NCBI GenBank assembly: GCA_039029275.1
Contig: JBCCGL010000004.1
Location: 1 to 64,000 of the forward strand
DNA length: 64,000 nucleotides
DNA from: JBCCGL01 sp039029275
GTDB lineage: Bacteria; Pseudomonadota; Gammaproteobacteria; JBCCGL01
Direction of reading: 5' to 3'
In this document: piece after piece, positions 62,167 to 64,000 of the stretch
Layout of the letters: each line of letters begins with the position of its first letter
Position numbering within the stretch: position 1 is the first letter of the stretch
Notes under the pieces: generated by a model
Databases searched by the model: none
The model's input: the letters and a program-made list of their open reading frames with translations, nothing else
What the model was told of the DNA's origin: nothing
Translations under genes and position numbers: made by a program

Positions 62167-62484
62167 CTAGTCGAGACTGGCGAAGAAAGCGGCGATGTCA
62201 GCCATGTCCTGATCGCTGAGACCAGCTGCGTTAGCGTGCATCGTTTCGTGATCGCGCTCGCCCGCTTTATACGCTTTTAAAGCGGCGACGATGTATTCGG
62301 CGTGCTGGCCACCGAGTTTGGGAACGCGATACGTCGGATAGACATTAGAGTACCCGGGAATCCCGTGGCAACCGATACAGGTTTCGGATTTGATCTTGCC
62401 CGCGCCAATATCACCCTCTGCCCAGACGACTGACGTCATCAGCGCAGCGCAGCTCAGAAGGGACCCTTGTAAGAGCTTTTTCAT
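62167..62484 (-). CDS. Periplasmic c-type cytochrome, mono-haem
   Basis: The protein has 105 residues with a signal peptide (SLLSCAALMTSVVWAEG). The haem motif is CIGCH; PKLGGQHAEYIVAALKAYK and MHANAAGLSDQDM match the neighbouring cytochrome. It is probably the older or first of a tandem duplicate and is co-transcribed with it. Confidence 0.9.
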   Translation of the reverse strand: MKKLLQGSLLSCAALMTSVVWAEGDIGAGKIKSETCIGCHGIPGYSNVYPTYRVPKLGGQHAEYIVAALKAYKAGERDHETMHANAAGLSDQDMADIAAFFASLD

Positions 62485-62756
62485 TCAATTCCACTCATTG
62501 GCTAATTTAGATTCGGTTTTTACCCGTCAAATACATTGCTAGTTACTGGATTGGTCGTTGGTTTCAGCTCGAAGCCCTACGCCGTCGGCACGGCGGGCAT
62601 TCTACTGTGCTTCAGCAGGTTTTAAAATACGCCATTAAAAATAGTCCGAAATTCAGTCTATTTCAGGCTTTTTGCTGATTTTTTAAACCCGTGTAACATT
62701 CAGTTAGAATGCACGTTGATAGAGTGTAGAGTTGCGTAACATCTAAGAGCATTGCA

Positions 62757-62864
62757 ATGCCACTAACCTTGCCTTTTGCCGATTTCAGGCGCCAGTTAAA
62801 AGATCGCAACGAGAGAAGATGCGGTCTCATACTGTTATTCGACAACAATAAAATCTATATGTGA
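62757..62864 (+). CDS. Possible 35-residue upstream reading frame
   Basis: A short frame from the ATG at 62757 ends in TGA overlapping the ATG of the sensor gene (TGATG). The peptide is basic with a Cys and a short hydrophobic stretch. No good ribosome-binding site is seen. It may be a leader that couples translation or simply chance. The rest of the 378-bp gap (62485-62863) shows no gene; TTGCTG and TAACAT about 16 bp apart near 62673-62700 could be a promoter. Confidence 0.2.
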   Translation: MPLTLPFADFRRQLKDRNERRCGLILLFDNNKIYM

Positions 62865-64000
62865 TGCGCTTACCTCCTCTCGCGGTTGTTCTAATCGTCT
62901 CAAGCTTTATGTTCGCTTGGCACGGCTATGACAAGTTCTCATCCTTCAAGCAATTGCATGTGGACTCGCTCAAGCGGGCCCTGTCACGCGCGCAACAGTC
63001 GGTCGTTCACAAGATTGAAGACATGCATGCGCACGGCCAGGGGTATTCGGCGACTTGGCACTACCGTCAACAGGACCTGCGCAAGCACTTCCCCACTGCC
63101 AGCATGCATTTAGTTGACGCCCGTCCCGAAGACCTAATAGAAATTTTTGGCTCAGTCGATGCGCAGCTGGCGTGTACCAAGTCACCGTTTCACACTCAAC
63201 ATTCCAACTCGCGACTATGCCTGGCAGAGGACGGTGCGCCGGTTCTCGAAATTATCCAACGCGCGAGCGGCAAGAGCTCTTTTGTGCGCTACTCCAATTT
63301 GTGGCTGTTGGAGCAGATTCAGATACTAAACACCAATGATTATGCGTTCAGTACCAACTTTGAACTGGCAAAGGAGGACGGCTTTAGCCTGAGTGCACCC
63401 ATCGAAAACACCGGGTGGATCATAACCGTTCACAGTAATGAGCGTTCAATCAATGACGTGAAATTATCCATTGCGCGTGATGTAACTCTGGCGCTGGCAG
63501 TTTTTCTGCTCCTGGCCGCGACCGGAATGCGCTTTATCGAGTTGACGAAAAAACGCGAGAGCCATCTGGAGAAACTGTTGTCCAGCGCCATGCGCGCAAC
63601 CGGCGAAATCGTATGGGAATACGACTTTCGATCGGACACGATTTCCATTCCTTTCTCCGGCAATGACGAAACGCAGCAAACGCGATGGCACAGCAAACAA
63701 AGCACGAAACAGTGGCTGTACCTCGTTCACCCGAAAGATCGTGACTCTGTTGCCGAGGCCTTACAGCTTATTAAAACTTCCAAACACGAGTCGATACGTT
63801 GCGAGTGCCGTATTCGAGACGGATCTGGCGGTTGGAGCTGGTCAGAAATTCACGGAAACGTCTCAGAGCGCGACCTGAATGAGGCGCCCTCCCGCGCAAT
63901 CGGGGTCCTTAGCGACATCACTTCTCGTAAGGACAGGGAGGACAAACTCGACTACCTTGCGTCGCAAACTGCGAATACAACCGGCGGGGACTTTTTCGAC
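62864..64000 (+). CDS. Membrane-bound PAS-domain signalling protein, 3'-truncated
   Basis: The frame is open to the window end, with 379 codons visible. A first membrane helix lies at about residues 5-20 and a periplasmic sensor region of about 170 residues follows. The second helix is near 205-222 (VTLALAVFLLLAAT). A PAS-like domain then begins near 240 (GEIVWEYDFRSDTISIPF, WLYLVHPKDRDSV, GVLSDITSRK). The output domain is beyond the window and could be a kinase or a GGDEF/EAL enzyme. The ligand is unknown. Confidence 0.8.
   Translation, partial: MRLPPLAVVLIVSSFMFAWHGYDKFSSFKQLHVDSLKRALSRAQQSVVHKIEDMHAHGQGYSATWHYRQQDLRKHFPTASMHLVDARPEDLIEIFGSVDAQLACTKSPFHTQHSNSRLCLAEDGAPVLEIIQRASGKSSFVRYSNLWLLEQIQILNTNDYAFSTNFELAKEDGFSLSAPIENTGWIITVHSNERSINDVKLSIARDVTLALAVFLLLAATGMRFIELTKKRESHLEKLLSSAMRATGEIVWEYDFRSDTISIPFSGNDETQQTRWHSKQSTKQWLYLVHPKDRDSVAEALQLIKTSKHESIRCECRIRDGSGGWSWSEIHGNVSERDLNEAPSRAIGVLSDITSRKDREDKLDYLASQTANTTGGDFFD

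Noticed and set aside
1..64000. Mobile elements, prophage, tRNA or defence genes
   Set aside because: No transposase, integrase, terminal inverted repeats, tRNA-like cloverleaf or known defence gene was recognised on reading; a tRNA or profile scan was not run.

Overview
This 64-kb window looks like chromosomal DNA from a heterotrophic, probably marine, gammaproteobacterium. The lineage is inferred from several gene types. These are a YcgL-domain protein, a pcnB-folK-deoxynucleoside kinase cluster, Bfr/Bfd, HslR, a DUF1127 protein beside a LysR gene, a GlyGly-CTERM secreted protease, and an arsenosugar radical-SAM gene. The many ABC importers for compatible solutes and nitrogen compounds fit the same picture. 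No rRNA, tRNA, CRISPR array, insertion sequence, integrase or phage gene was seen. Both ends cut through genes.

Layout. 0-1.5 kb: the 3' end of a repeat-rich secreted protein. 1.5-7.8 kb: a polyamine-type ABC importer operon (potA-D-B-C order, minus strand), an extra diverged substrate-binding protein, and a small exported hypothetical protein. 8.2-12.9 kb: a GATase1/AraC-type regulator, divergent from the importer, followed by a fused 5-oxoprolinase/hydantoinase. 12.9-20.1 kb: a chemoreceptor, an AmpG-like permease, a Tat-dependent metallophosphoesterase overlapping a long VanZ-type membrane protein, and an EamA exporter. 20.1-28.4 kb: a quaternary-amine region with a BetI-like repressor, a glycine-betaine-type importer (binding protein, ATPase and a two-domain permease), and a GcvT-fold protein. 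Convergent to these is a two-gene unit of a phosphoethanolamine-methyltransferase-like enzyme and a glycerophosphodiesterase. 28.5-30.5 kb: an SDR enzyme and bfr/bfd with Fur-box-like sites. 30.7-38.6 kb: a lipoprotein hydrolase, an M24-fold protein lacking metal ligands, a ThDP enzyme of acetolactate-synthase type, and a 1276-residue secreted metalloprotease with seven 101-residue repeats.

38.6-44.1 kb: a DUF6174 lipoprotein, an EamA transporter, and a tightly overlapping manganese/iron importer operon ending in an MntR-like regulator. 44.1-47.7 kb: a LysR regulator, a DUF1127 protein, a GST, a SprA-related metallopeptidase with a small partner, and a possible Cys-His-Asp protein. 47.8-51.9 kb: an AAC(6')-like acetyltransferase, then a ClC transporter with agmatine deiminase and N-carbamoylputrescine amidohydrolase (agmatine to putrescine). 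52-57.5 kb: a DUF1513 protein, an MscS channel, deoxynucleoside kinase-folK-pcnB, a PII protein and HslR. 57.5-64 kb: a GST, a three-gene arsenosugar-type cluster, a sterol-desaturase-family protein, YcgL, two small cytochromes c, and the start of a membrane PAS sensor.

Functional themes are import and turnover of small nitrogen compounds (polyamines, quaternary amines, oxoproline or hydantoin-like molecules), metal homeostasis and envelope functions. No single system here is clearly without precedent. The best leads are the quaternary-amine region, the metal-ligand-less M24 protein beside a ThDP enzyme, the Cys-His-Asp hypothetical protein, and the strong hairpins after two substrate-binding protein genes. 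All functions are inferred from reading sequence motifs; no database search was run.
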